A model generated the notes under the pieces. The model saw nothing but the letters and a program-made list of their open reading frames with translations. It had not been told where the DNA came from and did not search any database. A stretch of 39,204 bases of DNA from an uncultured bacterium (GTDB lineage Bacteria > Oederibacteriota > PGYV01 > Palsa-1178). Shown here in pieces: positions 23,298 through 32,395 of this stretch (position 1 is its first letter; each line of letters opens with the position of its first letter). The stretch covers positions 1-39,204 of the forward strand of contig CALAOR010000059.1 of NCBI GenBank assembly GCA_937889595.1. The letters are read 5' to 3'. Made by a program: the position numbers and the translations under genes.

Positions 23298-25700
23298 ATG
23301 GAAGGAATAAGCCTTTTTTCAAAAAAATTGGACCTGAACTTTTACCACAAAGATTCCGAGGTCAATTACGACCCCACAAACAAATATTACCAGGCTACCT
23401 TTGACTTTGAATTTGAAAAGGAAATCAATGATTTCATGCATTCCTTCATACACGAAGCTGTTTTATCCGAGGAAAAGTTCAAGGATTTCGGGGCCCTGCC
23501 GCAGGACAAAAATATGGTTAATTTCTACTTCGACATTCTGGGGGATTTTAACAACGCGCAGTGGACGGATTTTAACGCGTGGTACTATAGCCACAAAGCC
23601 AGGCTTCAGGCAAAGATAAAACAGATCGTCTTAAACAGCATAATACAGCAGAAGGAACTGAAAATAGACGACCTGGAGTTTTTTACATGGACCTCCATAA
23701 TCACACTGATCGCGCTTATGTCCGAAGAATATTTTCAGAAACATTTTGACACGCTTAAGATAATGAGGGATACGCTTATAATCAGGCTCGGAATGGCTTT
23801 TGAGGTTATCTTAAGCGAGATTTTTTGTGACGAGGAAGTCAGGAGAAAACGGTCCGAGAGGACGGGACAGGACGGGAAAAAGATCGAGCCTTTGATCAAC
23901 CGTTACGTGATAATGTACGCGGATACGGCCGACATGACCCACGTGGAAAGGATAATATTCGCCCGTGACAGGGCCATATACACCGACAGGACTATTTTCA
24001 ATAAATTTAACGTTTTTTTTGAGGACATGGCCGGGTTTTCGAAAAGGATAAAGATAAATGACGGTTTTAAGAACATCCTGTCGGACATGGAGAGCATAAA
24101 GCTCATGCTTAAAAGTAAAAAAGACAGGCACATCCTCATGAAACTTATAGACAGGGACAGGGAATTTAAGGAAAAAATAACCGTTAAATACGAGAAAAGC
24201 AATATACGGAGGGTTTTAAAGGAGATAATAGCGGAAACCGGGAGCAGCGACCTTTTGAATTTTATACGGCACGACAATGTGATCGAGGATATTTTCAGCG
24301 AGAACAAAGTGAAAAATTATTTCATAAAACTGCTGAATATTATAGGGAATAAAAAATCAAAAGAACTGGCCCGTTATGCCGGATTTGCCTGCGACAGGGT
24401 TCAAAGAAGCGCAAAACCGTTCTTCGGCGGGCTCAGGGCAAAAGAGCTGGAAAAAATACTCACGGCCGGCATTGAGAACTTTTCCTACTGCCTGAGGCTT
24501 ATGAACAATTTTTATTCCATAAGGTCGAAGTACGGGAAGAAATCGGCGTACAGCGAGGAAATGCTCGGGATAAAAATAATGAGGCAGAGCATGCTGAAAA
24601 CCGGGACAGACCCTGACACGGGAAGGGAATCTATAGACTGCGTCAGCATAGCGTCCGACCAGAAAACACGCATAGAGAACCTTTTTGAGGAAGGCAATTT
24701 GTTCTATATCCGCGCGGAAGGGCCCATATACCGGGGAAGCGAAGGCGCTGTGAGGGGGAAGAAACTTTTTATGTTCGCGGACCTGCGCAACTCCACGGAA
24801 ACAACCATGAAACTTACGAAAGACACAGCCGGATTTTTGAGCCCTTACCTGAATACGGTTTATAAGACATCGATCGCCAACGGCGGAACCGAGATATATT
24901 TCGCCGGCGACGGATTTGCCGCGCATTTCGCGAAAGTAAGCGATTGTTTGAGGACGGCGTATATCATCCATAAGGAATTCGCGGCGCTCAGGCGCGAAGC
25001 TGAGGAAAAGATCAAGGCCAAAGAAAAGTCCGTCTTTAAGGAATTGGTCAGGATAGGCGCGATCACCACGGAAATGAACACAGGAAACCTGTCAAACATA
25101 GACCATAATGCCCAATCCGGTGAAGTAAGGGATTTTCTCGCGATGATAATAAGGAACCCTGGGATGAAGATAGAGGAGGGCCTGCATATTGTGGCCGGCG
25201 AGTATTCCATGCCGAGGGTGGAGATAGGCATAGGGATCACGGAGGGCGAGCTTTTTTTTGCGGTGATCGGCGAGGAAAATAACGTCAGGTTTAACATAGT
25301 ATTGTCCCCAAGCTTAACCCAGGCCGCGAGACTTTCTGGTTCTGCCGCTGAGGTTAAGGAATACCTGGAAAAGCTTTACGGCATCAGGAACATACCGCGC
25401 AAAGCCTATTCGCAGAATAAAAAGCTGTTTAACCAGGGAATAGTAATTACGTCGGACGTGTTTAATACGCTGAGGAACGAAGTCGATGTAAACATGGTCG
25501 AGGCGGCGAAAATAGAGCTTTCTTATAATGTGTATTATTATTTTGACCCGGTCCTGGAAAAATACATATCCCTTTCAAAACTTGAGCAGCCCATAGCCTT
25601 AAAAGGGATAGAAAAAGATGTGGAAGTCTTTGAAGTCTTCACAACCGCGACCCAGGTGGACGCGTATGTGAATAACTGGCTGAAAAAGCAGAAAAGATGA
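23298..25700 (+). CDS. Large protein with C-terminal class III nucleotidyl cyclase-like domain
   Basis: An 800-residue soluble protein. The first 480 residues are charged and mostly helical, with no family I recognise. Residues about 490-700 look like a class III adenylate/guanylate cyclase domain: FADLRNSTE holds metal-binding D495, FAGDGF holds the second Asp D538, and QAARL near 675-679 corresponds to the VNxAARL strand that carries transition-state Asn and Arg. The Asn position appears to be Thr (SLTQAARL), while R678 is kept. About 45 extra residues lie between the second Asp and this motif. ACAGGAGC precedes ATG 23298, 1 bp after the DUF192 stop. It may make cAMP or cGMP, or be a degenerate nucleotide sensor. 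It has no membrane segments. Confidence 0.7.
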   Translation: MEGISLFSKKLDLNFYHKDSEVNYDPTNKYYQATFDFEFEKEINDFMHSFIHEAVLSEEKFKDFGALPQDKNMVNFYFDILGDFNNAQWTDFNAWYYSHKARLQAKIKQIVLNSIIQQKELKIDDLEFFTWTSIITLIALMSEEYFQKHFDTLKIMRDTLIIRLGMAFEVILSEIFCDEEVRRKRSERTGQDGKKIEPLINRYVIMYADTADMTHVERIIFARDRAIYTDRTIFNKFNVFFEDMAGFSKRIKINDGFKNILSDMESIKLMLKSKKDRHILMKLIDRDREFKEKITVKYEKSNIRRVLKEIIAETGSSDLLNFIRHDNVIEDIFSENKVKNYFIKLLNIIGNKKSKELARYAGFACDRVQRSAKPFFGGLRAKELEKILTAGIENFSYCLRLMNNFYSIRSKYGKKSAYSEEMLGIKIMRQSMLKTGTDPDTGRESIDCVSIASDQKTRIENLFEEGNLFYIRAEGPIYRGSEGAVRGKKLFMFADLRNSTETTMKLTKDTAGFLSPYLNTVYKTSIANGGTEIYFAGDGFAAHFAKVSDCLRTAYIIHKEFAALRREAEEKIKAKEKSVFKELVRIGAITTEMNTGNLSNIDHNAQSGEVRDFLAMIIRNPGMKIEEGLHIVAGEYSMPRVEIGIGITEGELFFAVIGEENNVRFNIVLSPSLTQAARLSGSAAEVKEYLEKLYGIRNIPRKAYSQNKKLFNQGIVITSDVFNTLRNEVDVNMVEAAKIELSYNVYYYFDPVLEKYISLSKLEQPIALKGIEKDVEVFEVFTTATQVDAYVNNWLKKQKR

Positions 25701-25720
25701 AAACACGGGTCATTTTTTAG

Positions 25721-25749
25721 TTGCTTTAAAAAAGAGGATAATGTAAAAT
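25721..25749 (+). promoter_or_regulatory. Possible promoter of tRNA-Ala
   Basis: TTGCTT (25721-25726), a 17-bp spacer and TAAAAT (25744-25749), 47 bp before the tRNA. A moderate match. Confidence 0.4.
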
Positions 25750-25796
25750 TGTTTTACTTTGAAAAGCGTGAAAGTTAAAAAATTCCAGATAACTGT

Positions 25797-25872
25797 GGGG
25801 CAGTAGCTCAGCTGGGAGAGCATCAGGCTGGCAGTCTGAGGGTCGTCGGTTCAATCCCGATCTGCTCCACCA
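25797..25872 (+). tRNA. tRNA-Ala(GGC)
   Basis: A full 76-nt cloverleaf with CCA encoded. The acceptor GGGGCAG pairs with CTGCTCC and contains the G3-U70 wobble that identifies alanine tRNA. D arm GCTC/GAGC, anticodon stem TCAGG/TCTGA with loop CTGGCAG (anticodon GGC, reading GCC/GCU), and T arm GTCGG/CCGAT with loop TTCAATC. The strong hairpin directly after the CCA end acts as terminator. No other tRNA is adjacent. Confidence 0.97.
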
Positions 25873-25910
25873 TTTTTTCCGGCCCGGCTTTGCCGGGCCG
25901 GAAAAAATGG
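25870..25910. terminator. Perfect bidirectional terminator hairpin after tRNA-Ala
   Basis: The 19 bases from 25870 and the 19 ending at 25910 are exact reverse complements around a TTT loop. The stem includes CCGGCCCGGC, with T6 and A6 at its base. It starts on the CCA of the tRNA, so it would stop tRNA transcription immediately and could serve both strands. Confidence 0.85.
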
Positions 25911-26002
25911 AGATAGTAGAAAGTAGATAGTTGAGCAGTAGATTGTGGTAGGTAAAGCCTAAGGGCATTATATAACGGCTCTACAGGTTGTTTTTTTGAT
26001 TT

Positions 26003-26109
26003 GTAGAGAGGCTGCTTGCTGCCTCTCTGACGCGGGCTTTACAAACGCAGAACCATGCAAACGGCCGTTCCAAAGGCCGACGATGAGCGGCAGCAAGCAG
26101 CCGCTCTAC
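26003..26109. repeat. 107-bp GTAGAG...CTCTAC palindromic element, copy 1
   Basis: Runs from GTAGAGAGGCTGCTTG to AAGCAGCCGCTCTAC. The last 80 bp (26030-26109) are identical to the last 80 bp of copy 2. The left arm folds (GAGAGGC-TGCTTGCT-GCCTCTC) and the outer ends are complementary. No open frame is convincing here. Copies 1 and 2 fill most of the 407-bp gap 25911-26317. Confidence 0.85.
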
Positions 26110-26139
26110 AGATTTATTGAAGTTATTATTTTTGAATTT

Positions 26140-26246
26140 GTAGAGAGGGGGCTTGCCCCCTCTAAAACGCGGGCTTTACAAACGCAGAACCATGCAAACG
26201 GCCGTTCCAAAGGCCGACGATGAGCGGCAGCAAGCAGCCGCTCTAC
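26140..26246. repeat. 107-bp palindromic element, copy 2
   Basis: A second copy, 30 bp after the first, with 26167-26246 identical to 26030-26109. Only the left hairpin differs: GAGAGGGGGCTTGCCCCCTC instead of the GCTGCTTGCTGC version. That left hairpin almost matches the one at 10596-10620, linking the two loci. Confidence 0.85.
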
Positions 26247-26317
26247 GGATTTATAGAAGTAATAAATCCATTCCCGTCTTCATAGCCTTTATAAAACAAC
26301 TAAGGAGAAAATAAAAA

Positions 26318-27070
26318 ATGGTAGAAGCAATTCTTACAGTCTTAAGCCAGTTTGTACAGAATATGTTCATGTTTTTCGGGCCTTTTGGCATTGGTATAAT
26401 CCTGGCCATGGCTATTGAGAGCGCTTGTATACCTCTTCCCAGCGAGATCATCATGCCTTTTGCCGGATATCTTGTTATAACCGGCGGTTTGAACGGCGCG
26501 CCTTTTTATCATTTCGGCGGGCCGCAGATGACCATATTTGTCGTGGGGATGCTCGGCGCTTTGGGCTGCCTTGTGGGTTCCATAGCCGCTTACGCTTTGG
26601 GAATATACGGCGGCAGGCCTTTCCTTAACAAATACGGGAAGTACATGTTCATATCGCATCATGATATGGACCTGGCTGATAATTTTTTTAATAAGCACGG
26701 GGAATTAGCCATTTTTTTCAGCAGGCTCATGCCTGTTGTGAGGACCTTCATATCACTCCCTGCCGGGATCGCGAAAATGAACTTCTGGAGATTCTGTTTT
26801 TACAGCATGCTGGGTTCCATACCGTGGTGCTGGGCTTTGGCCTGGGTCGGATGGAAAGTCGGTTCACACGCCGGTGACATCACGGGTTATAAGGAAGCGC
26901 TGAAGCATTCCCTGGGAAAATGGCTGCACCTTGTTGACGCGGTAATATTGCTGCTTTTAATCGCGGGTGTTGTATGGTATGTCATGAGGCACTTGGGGCT
27001 CATGGAAAAGCAGAAACAAAAAGAAGCGGCTGAAGGCAAGACAACAAAAAAAATAAAAAAGAAAAGATAA
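26318..27070 (+). CDS. DedA family membrane protein
   Basis: A 250-residue inner-membrane protein of the DedA/SNARE-associated (VTT) family. It shows ESACIPLPSEIIMPFAG near 30-46 (the E and P-x-P-S-E motif of the first re-entrant loop), FSRLMPVVRTFISLPAGIAKM near 140-160 (the F-x-R-x-x-P-x-x-R-x-x-x-x-x-x-AG motif), and several hydrophobic segments. The C-terminus is strongly basic. DedA proteins act as membrane lipid scramblases or flippases; some return undecaprenyl phosphate across the membrane, which would tie in with uppP at 18026. GGAG at 26303-26306 precedes ATG 26318. Which lipid this member moves is not shown by the sequence. Confidence 0.9.
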   Translation: MVEAILTVLSQFVQNMFMFFGPFGIGIILAMAIESACIPLPSEIIMPFAGYLVITGGLNGAPFYHFGGPQMTIFVVGMLGALGCLVGSIAAYALGIYGGRPFLNKYGKYMFISHHDMDLADNFFNKHGELAIFFSRLMPVVRTFISLPAGIAKMNFWRFCFYSMLGSIPWCWALAWVGWKVGSHAGDITGYKEALKHSLGKWLHLVDAVILLLLIAGVVWYVMRHLGLMEKQKQKEAAEGKTTKKIKKKR

Positions 27071-27082
27071 AAGGAGCTTACT

Positions 27083-27964
27083 TTGCATTTTCAGGACCTG
27101 ATATTTACCCTGCAGGATTTTTGGAAGAAAAAAGGATGCATCATAGCGCAGCCTTATGACATAGAAAAAGGCGCGGCAACTTTCTCCCACTCCACTTTTT
27201 TCCGCTCGCTGGGGCCCAAGCCGTGGAATGCGGCATACATAGAGCCTTGCAGGCGGCCCAAAGACGGGCGCTACGGCGAGAACCCGAACCGTTTTCAGCA
27301 CTACTATCAGTACCAGGTTATCATGAAACCGGCGCCCGGGAACATACAGGAGATGTACCTGGAATCCCTGGAAGCCATCGGCATCAAAGTAAAGGAACAT
27401 GATATTAAATTCAATGAAGATGACTGGGAATCGCCCACGCTTGGCGCGTCGGGATTGGGCTGGCAGGTGTGGCTTGACGGTATGGAAATAACCCAATTCA
27501 CCTTCTTTCAGCAGATGGCCGGCATAACGCTAAACCCCATATCAGCGGAGCTGACATACGGGCTGGAAAGAATAGCCATGTACATACAGGGCGTGAACAG
27601 CGCCTTTGACATCAAGTGGAACGGCACGGTCACATACGGCGACGTGTTCCTGGAAAACGAGAAGGAATACTCGGCTTATAATTTTGAACACGCCGATACG
27701 GTCATGCTGCTTTCCACCTTGAATAATTTTTACAGGGAAGGCGAAAGGCTCTCGGGCCTTAACCTGCCCATACCGGCTTATGATTATGTGCTTAAAATAT
27801 CTCACTTGTTCAACCTTTTGGACGCGCGCAGGGCCATATCCATCGCGGACAGGCCGTCATTCATAAAAAAAATAAGGGACCTCGCGAAACTGTGCGCCGA
27901 TGGATACATGAAACTGACAAATCAGCCGGCGGAGAACCAGGATGCAAAGGCGGGCGGCAAATAA
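27083..27964 (+). CDS. glyQ: Glycyl-tRNA synthetase alpha subunit
   Basis: A 293-residue class II catalytic subunit of the bacterial alpha2-beta2 glycyl-tRNA synthetase. [10 protein letters not shown] opens the protein; [19 protein letters not shown] and GRYGENPNR form the active site with motif 2, and [14 protein letters not shown] is motif 3. Length is normal. It begins with TTG at 27083, supported by AAAGGAG at 27070-27076; no in-frame ATG lies near the conserved start. It follows dedA by 12 bp and its TAA stop shares one base with the glyS ATG. Confidence 0.96.
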   Translation: MHFQDLIFTLQDFWKKKGCIIAQPYDIEKGAATFSHSTFFRSLGPKPWNAAYIEPCRRPKDGRYGENPNRFQHYYQYQVIMKPAPGNIQEMYLESLEAIGIKVKEHDIKFNEDDWESPTLGASGLGWQVWLDGMEITQFTFFQQMAGITLNPISAELTYGLERIAMYIQGVNSAFDIKWNGTVTYGDVFLENEKEYSAYNFEHADTVMLLSTLNNFYREGERLSGLNLPIPAYDYVLKISHLFNLLDARRAISIADRPSFIKKIRDLAKLCADGYMKLTNQPAENQDAKAGGK

Positions 27965-30042
27965 TGTCAAAACTCATACTTGAAATAGGCGTAGAAGAAA
28001 TACCCGCGGATTATCTGGCTCCCGCCATAAACCAGCTCAAGGAAGAGGCAAAGAAGGCACTGGACGCAAAGCTTATAGGTTACAGTGAAATTTCCGGGCT
28101 GTATACCGTGCGCAGGTTCATACTTTTAATCGACGGTTTGGAAGACAAACAGAAGGACCTGTCATTTGAAAAAAAGGGACCCAGGTATGACATAGCCTAT
28201 AAAGACGGGGATATGACGGACATAGGAAAAACATTTCTGGCAAAAAACAATATAAATGAAAAAGAACTTAAAATAAAGGAAGAAAAGGGGCAAAAATACC
28301 TTTTTATCGATGTTTTTGAAAAAGGCCGGCCGGTGAAAAAAGTGTTATCCGAAATACTGCCGGAACTTATCCGGGGTATGCGTTTCCCAAAATCCATGGT
28401 ATGGGATGATAGCCTGGTAACTTTTGCCAGGCCCATCAGGTGGATACTGTGCATGCTCGATACTGAGGCCGTGCATTTTAATTTTGGCAGGATACAATCG
28501 GGAAATCTAACCAGGCTCCACAAGTTTATCCACGATAATAAGGCGGTGCCGGTAAAAGATGCCGACGATTATCTCAAACAAATGGTAAAAAACGGGATAA
28601 TCTTAAGCCAGGAAGCGCGCAGGAACGAGATACGTTTTAACGCGAACTCCCTGCTGAAAAAATCAGGCCTGGTCCTCATGGAAGACGATGACCTGCTTGA
28701 ATCCCTGGCAAGTTCGGTCGAGTCGGTTACCGCCATGACAGGAACGTTTGACGAGAAATTCCTTTTCCTTCCCAAAGAAGTCATAATAACCGCCATGCGC
28801 GAGCACCAGCGTTACTTTGCCGTGTCAAAAGAGGACGGGACATTTACCAACCGTTTTGTAAATATCCGCGACGGGGGCGATAAAAACAACGATTTCATCG
28901 CAAAACAGCATGCAAAGGTCCTGTATTCGCGCTTATACGACGCCGAGTTCTTCTATAAAGAAGACCTAAAAACACCGCTTGAAAACAATAATGAAAAACT
29001 GAAGGAAGCCATATTCATAACGGGCCTCGGCACCATGTATGAAAAAATGGAACGCTTAAAAATGATGGCCGCGCGGTCAAAGGACCTGTTCGGATACGCG
29101 GATCCGCAGATATTATCGGAGGCCGCCTCATTTTCCAAGGCTGACCTCATGACAAATATGGTGGGCGAAAAAGAATACGCAAGCCTGCGCGGTTTTATGG
29201 GCGGCGTATATCTGGCAAAGCAGGGCAAGGAAGAAAAAGTCTGGAAAGCCGTAAGCGAGCATTACCTGCCTAACATGGCGGGCGATAAGCTGCCTTCAAC
29301 CGCAGAGGGAGTTTATTTAAGCATGATAGACAAGATGGACAACATAGTAGGATTCTACATAGCGGGATTTAAGCCTACGGGAAGCAAGGACCCGTACGCG
29401 GTGCGACGTCAGGTCCTCAATATCATTTATACGGTCATGGAAAAGCAGATCAACCTGGACCTGGCCTTTTTCATATATGAAAATGCGCTTGCATACAAAA
29501 AACAGCTCGGGAAAGATACCGACACTGCGGAGATAATTGAATTTTTCAGGCAGAGGGAAATAAATTACTTCAGGGAAAAAGGCATAGACTACGATATAAT
29601 CAGCTCGGTTTGCCTGGGAAAAGTTATGAATATAAATGACGATTTTAAAAAGGCTGAGATGTTCATGGAGGACCGCAAGGACACAAAGGATTTTAACGCC
29701 ATAGTGTTCGCGGTAAGCCGCATGGCAAACATAGTGCCGGCAAAATATGAAACCGGAAAAACAGACAGATCGCTTTTTGACGCGCCTGAAGAAGGCGTTC
29801 TGTATGACAAGTTCACTGCGGAAAAAAACGCGGTTGAGAATATGATAATTGAAAAACGATACAAAGAAGCTTTTGACAGGATAGCGTCTTTCAAGCCGGC
29901 CATAGATGAATACTTCAACAAAGTAATGGTAATGGCCGAGGATATAACGAAAAAAAATAACAGGTTGAATATGATGGCGGAAATCAGGGACGTTTTTTAC
30001 AAACTGGCGGATTTTTCCAAAATCGTGGTGGATAGGAAATAA
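27964..30042 (+). CDS. glyS: Glycyl-tRNA synthetase beta subunit
   Basis: A 692-residue tRNA-binding subunit that works with GlyQ. LILEIGVEEIPADYL at the start is the family signature. Other marks are VTFARPIRWILCM, FLPKEVIITAMREHQRYF, an HD-like central region and DKMDNIVGFYIAG...SKDPYAVRRQ near 455-485; a C-terminal anticodon-binding domain follows. ATG 27964 overlaps the glyQ stop (TAATG), a classic coupled start. The frame is open upstream to 27892, but that part lies inside glyQ and is not real. Confidence 0.96.
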   Translation: MSKLILEIGVEEIPADYLAPAINQLKEEAKKALDAKLIGYSEISGLYTVRRFILLIDGLEDKQKDLSFEKKGPRYDIAYKDGDMTDIGKTFLAKNNINEKELKIKEEKGQKYLFIDVFEKGRPVKKVLSEILPELIRGMRFPKSMVWDDSLVTFARPIRWILCMLDTEAVHFNFGRIQSGNLTRLHKFIHDNKAVPVKDADDYLKQMVKNGIILSQEARRNEIRFNANSLLKKSGLVLMEDDDLLESLASSVESVTAMTGTFDEKFLFLPKEVIITAMREHQRYFAVSKEDGTFTNRFVNIRDGGDKNNDFIAKQHAKVLYSRLYDAEFFYKEDLKTPLENNNEKLKEAIFITGLGTMYEKMERLKMMAARSKDLFGYADPQILSEAASFSKADLMTNMVGEKEYASLRGFMGGVYLAKQGKEEKVWKAVSEHYLPNMAGDKLPSTAEGVYLSMIDKMDNIVGFYIAGFKPTGSKDPYAVRRQVLNIIYTVMEKQINLDLAFFIYENALAYKKQLGKDTDTAEIIEFFRQREINYFREKGIDYDIISSVCLGKVMNINDDFKKAEMFMEDRKDTKDFNAIVFAVSRMANIVPAKYETGKTDRSLFDAPEEGVLYDKFTAEKNAVENMIIEKRYKEAFDRIASFKPAIDEYFNKVMVMAEDITKKNNRLNMMAEIRDVFYKLADFSKIVVDRK

Positions 30043-30105
30043 AAGCAAAAAAAAGCAGGAGTGAGAAACGATAAATCTTGAAACTATACTTTACCGGAGG
30101 TTTTT

Positions 30106-30435
30106 ATGGGAAATTCAGTGGAAATTACGGACGCAAATTTTGATGTTGAAGTAAAACAGTCAGCTATCCCTGTTTTAGTGGATTTTTGGGCTGCTTGGTG
30201 CAATCCATGCAAGATGATAATGCCGATGATAGAAAGGTTGGCCGCGGAATACAGCGGAAAAATCAAGGTTGGCAAGATCGACATAGACGTGAATTCAAAC
30301 ACTCCTTCAACCTTCGGCGTCAGGAGCATACCGACTCTCCTGTTTTTTAAGAACGGCCAGATGGTGGAACAGATAATAGGCGTAGTGCCGGAAGCACAGA
30401 TTAAGAAAACAATTGAGAAGGTTTTGGCGCAGTAA
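30106..30435 (+). CDS. trxA: Thioredoxin with a CNPC active site
   Basis: A 109-residue cytoplasmic thioredoxin. FWAAWCNPCKM places the redox pair at C32 and C35, and SIPTLLFFKNG with the cis-Pro loop follows near 75-85. The usual CGPC is CNPC here: Gly is replaced by Asn between the cysteines, which should shift the redox potential and helix packing. GGAGG at 30095-30099 precedes ATG 30106. It follows glyS by 63 bp and could be co-transcribed. Otherwise a standard general disulfide reductase; its reductase gene is not in the window. Confidence 0.9.
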   Translation: MGNSVEITDANFDVEVKQSAIPVLVDFWAAWCNPCKMIMPMIERLAAEYSGKIKVGKIDIDVNSNTPSTFGVRSIPTLLFFKNGQMVEQIIGVVPEAQIKKTIEKVLAQ

Positions 30436-30486
30436 TCATATTATTTAATTTATATCCTATCTCGGTTTCCGGGCACCCCTAACAAG

Positions 30487-30515
30487 TTGACAAAAAACCT
30501 TACGCAGAGTATAAT
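30487..30515 (+). promoter_or_regulatory. Consensus promoter of the first DUF11 surface protein gene
   Basis: TTGACA (30487-30492), a 17-bp spacer and TATAAT (30510-30515), a perfect consensus. Start near 30522 gives a leader of about 68 nt before ATG 30590. Predicts strong constitutive expression. Confidence 0.8.
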
Positions 30516-30589
30516 TATAACAAGTACGGGTATATGGATTATTTATGCGGATTTTTATGCCCTAACCGCCAAATCAAACAGAGGTTAAA

Positions 30590-32395
30590 ATGCCGGACAA
30601 AAAAGTAAGATCAGGGTCAAAACAGACGCTTGTTTTTCTTGGTTTTATTTTAATGTCATTATTTATCTCAAGACCGTTGTTTTCAGCGTGGTGCACACCG
30701 ACTGCCGCCACTCTTTGTGTAGCCGCAGACGACATAGCTCAAGTATGGATAAATGACAATTTCGCGGGCTCATTCACATACGTAAACTGGGATCAAACCG
30801 GGGTTTACCCGAAGTGCATATCAATACCCGCCGCATGGATATTTGATTCGGTTCCCAATGTAATAGCCATAGACGTAAGAAACACCCGGTGCTGCGAAAT
30901 ATGGGGAAGCTGGACCATAGAATCTATGTGCCAGGACGGCACCCACTCGTGCTTATCCAGCGATGACCCGGGAATGATGCTGTACAACGCGCTGACCCCG
31001 CAGCCGACTCCGTCACCGCCGCCCCCTGACGGCAACGGCAAACTCTGGTGGCAGGTGCAATATACGGCTGTTGCGACGCCTATTTGGCAGTCCGCAGTTG
31101 TCGATAACGGGACTATTTACGGAAAACTTATTTATAACCCGTGTACGGGTAAAAGATTGCAGCCGCTGTCTTATAGCAGCGGAGGAAGCGGTCCTGTTCC
31201 AGAAAATCACATATACATGAGGCAGCCTTTCAGCATGAGCCCGGTTCCCACGCTGCCGCCCGCAAATTTTACCATATCAAAATCAATTGTGGGAGCGCCC
31301 CTTAACAATGTAAACACCGGCGACCGCGTGACATACCAGCTGCTGGTGTGCAACACCGGCCAGGCAGTTGTTGATTCGTCCGTGCTTCTTACCGATGACT
31401 ATGACAATGGATTTTCTTTTGACGGGCCTTACGGCGGCGACTGCGCGGGAAACGGCGACGGAAGCCCGTGCAGCCAGAATGGAACGGGCATATTCACTAC
31501 AAGTTGGATGCGGGGATTCCCTGGAATGACCTGCGTGACTATCACGGGAAAAGTTGTGGATTACTATGTAGACGGGAGCGAGTACTGCCAGTACAGGTCC
31601 AACTGGGCGGGTGTGCACTGGACAGGCGCGGTCAATGACGCCGTATCCAATACCGTAGTCGTGCGCATAACATGCCCCGGCACGCCGACATACACGAAAA
31701 CACTCACACCCACATTTACAATTTCAAATACAAATACTTTTTCCCCAACACAAACCGCCACACCCACAAGGACCAGAATATCCACGCTGACACAGACTTT
31801 ATCGTTCACCATAACACCCACAATAACATTGACATGGACAGTCTCGCAGACATGGACCCCGCACGCCGGGCTGAGCAACACATATACGCCGACTATAACC
31901 ATGACACGGACCCAGACAATAACATTGACGTCAACATACACGTACACGCCGACTTACACGCCTTCTATCACGGTTACACCTACGTCAACCATCACAAACA
32001 CGTGGGTCAATGCCGTAAATATATCAAAATCAGAGGACAAGACACAGGTGCCCATGGGTGACACTGTCCAGTACTGCATAACATTTACAAATGTGGGCGC
32101 AGGCCCGGCTACTTTTGACATATGGGACACCATACCGGACGTGACCAATTTCCTGTGGTGCACCGAAGGATGCACTGCGCCGTCTTCGGGAAGCCAGGGC
32201 AATACTTATGTTGTTGATTGGCACTTAACCAATGTTCCGGCGGGGGCTTCAGGAACGGTCTGCATGTGGGTTCAGCTTGAAAGATGGCCTTACTTCAGGC
32301 CGGGGAGGCTGAAGGAGTATTTTGCCGGGCTTAAGAACAGGCTAATGGCGTATTTCAGGAATGACGATTACAGTTTAAATTCTAATTACCAATGA
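30590..32395 (+). CDS. Secreted surface protein with Thr-rich spacer and C-terminal DUF11 domain
   Basis: A 601-residue exported protein. A signal peptide (TLVFLGFILMSLFIS) is followed by a Cys-rich N-terminal domain (about 35-145) of unknown type with paired cysteines. A Pro-rich hinge (TPSPPPPDG) comes next, then a DUF11-like Ig domain (about 220-360), a Thr/Ser/Pro spacer of TYTPTxT units (about 363-465), and a second DUF11 domain (about 468-565) with KSEDKTQVPMGDTVQYCITF and IWDTIPD. The tail after it (RLKEYFAGLKNRLMAYF) is amphipathic. The DUF11 tail is shared by the next two proteins. DUF11 proteins are stalk-like surface proteins; adhesion is plausible but unproven. TAA at 32393-32395. 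Confidence 0.8.
   Translation: MPDKKVRSGSKQTLVFLGFILMSLFISRPLFSAWCTPTAATLCVAADDIAQVWINDNFAGSFTYVNWDQTGVYPKCISIPAAWIFDSVPNVIAIDVRNTRCCEIWGSWTIESMCQDGTHSCLSSDDPGMMLYNALTPQPTPSPPPPDGNGKLWWQVQYTAVATPIWQSAVVDNGTIYGKLIYNPCTGKRLQPLSYSSGGSGPVPENHIYMRQPFSMSPVPTLPPANFTISKSIVGAPLNNVNTGDRVTYQLLVCNTGQAVVDSSVLLTDDYDNGFSFDGPYGGDCAGNGDGSPCSQNGTGIFTTSWMRGFPGMTCVTITGKVVDYYVDGSEYCQYRSNWAGVHWTGAVNDAVSNTVVVRITCPGTPTYTKTLTPTFTISNTNTFSPTQTATPTRTRISTLTQTLSFTITPTITLTWTVSQTWTPHAGLSNTYTPTITMTRTQTITLTSTYTYTPTYTPSITVTPTSTITNTWVNAVNISKSEDKTQVPMGDTVQYCITFTNVGAGPATFDIWDTIPDVTNFLWCTEGCTAPSSGSQGNTYVVDWHLTNVPAGASGTVCMWVQLERWPYFRPGRLKEYFAGLKNRLMAYFRNDDYSLNSNYQ

Noticed and set aside
25726-25968. Reverse frame containing GLNRRPSDCQPDALPAE
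   Set aside because: This is the well-known false protein read from the antisense of a tRNA gene, here tRNA-Ala.
25996-26223. 75-residue + frame spanning the duplicated palindromes
   Set aside because: It is made wholly of the two 107-bp repeats and has no ribosome site.
31672-32061. His/Asp/Asn-rich + frame inside the first DUF11 gene
   Set aside because: Frame-shifted reading of the TYTPT spacer; no start signal. The same applies to 11865-12110 and 12930-13565 in the glycosidase gene.
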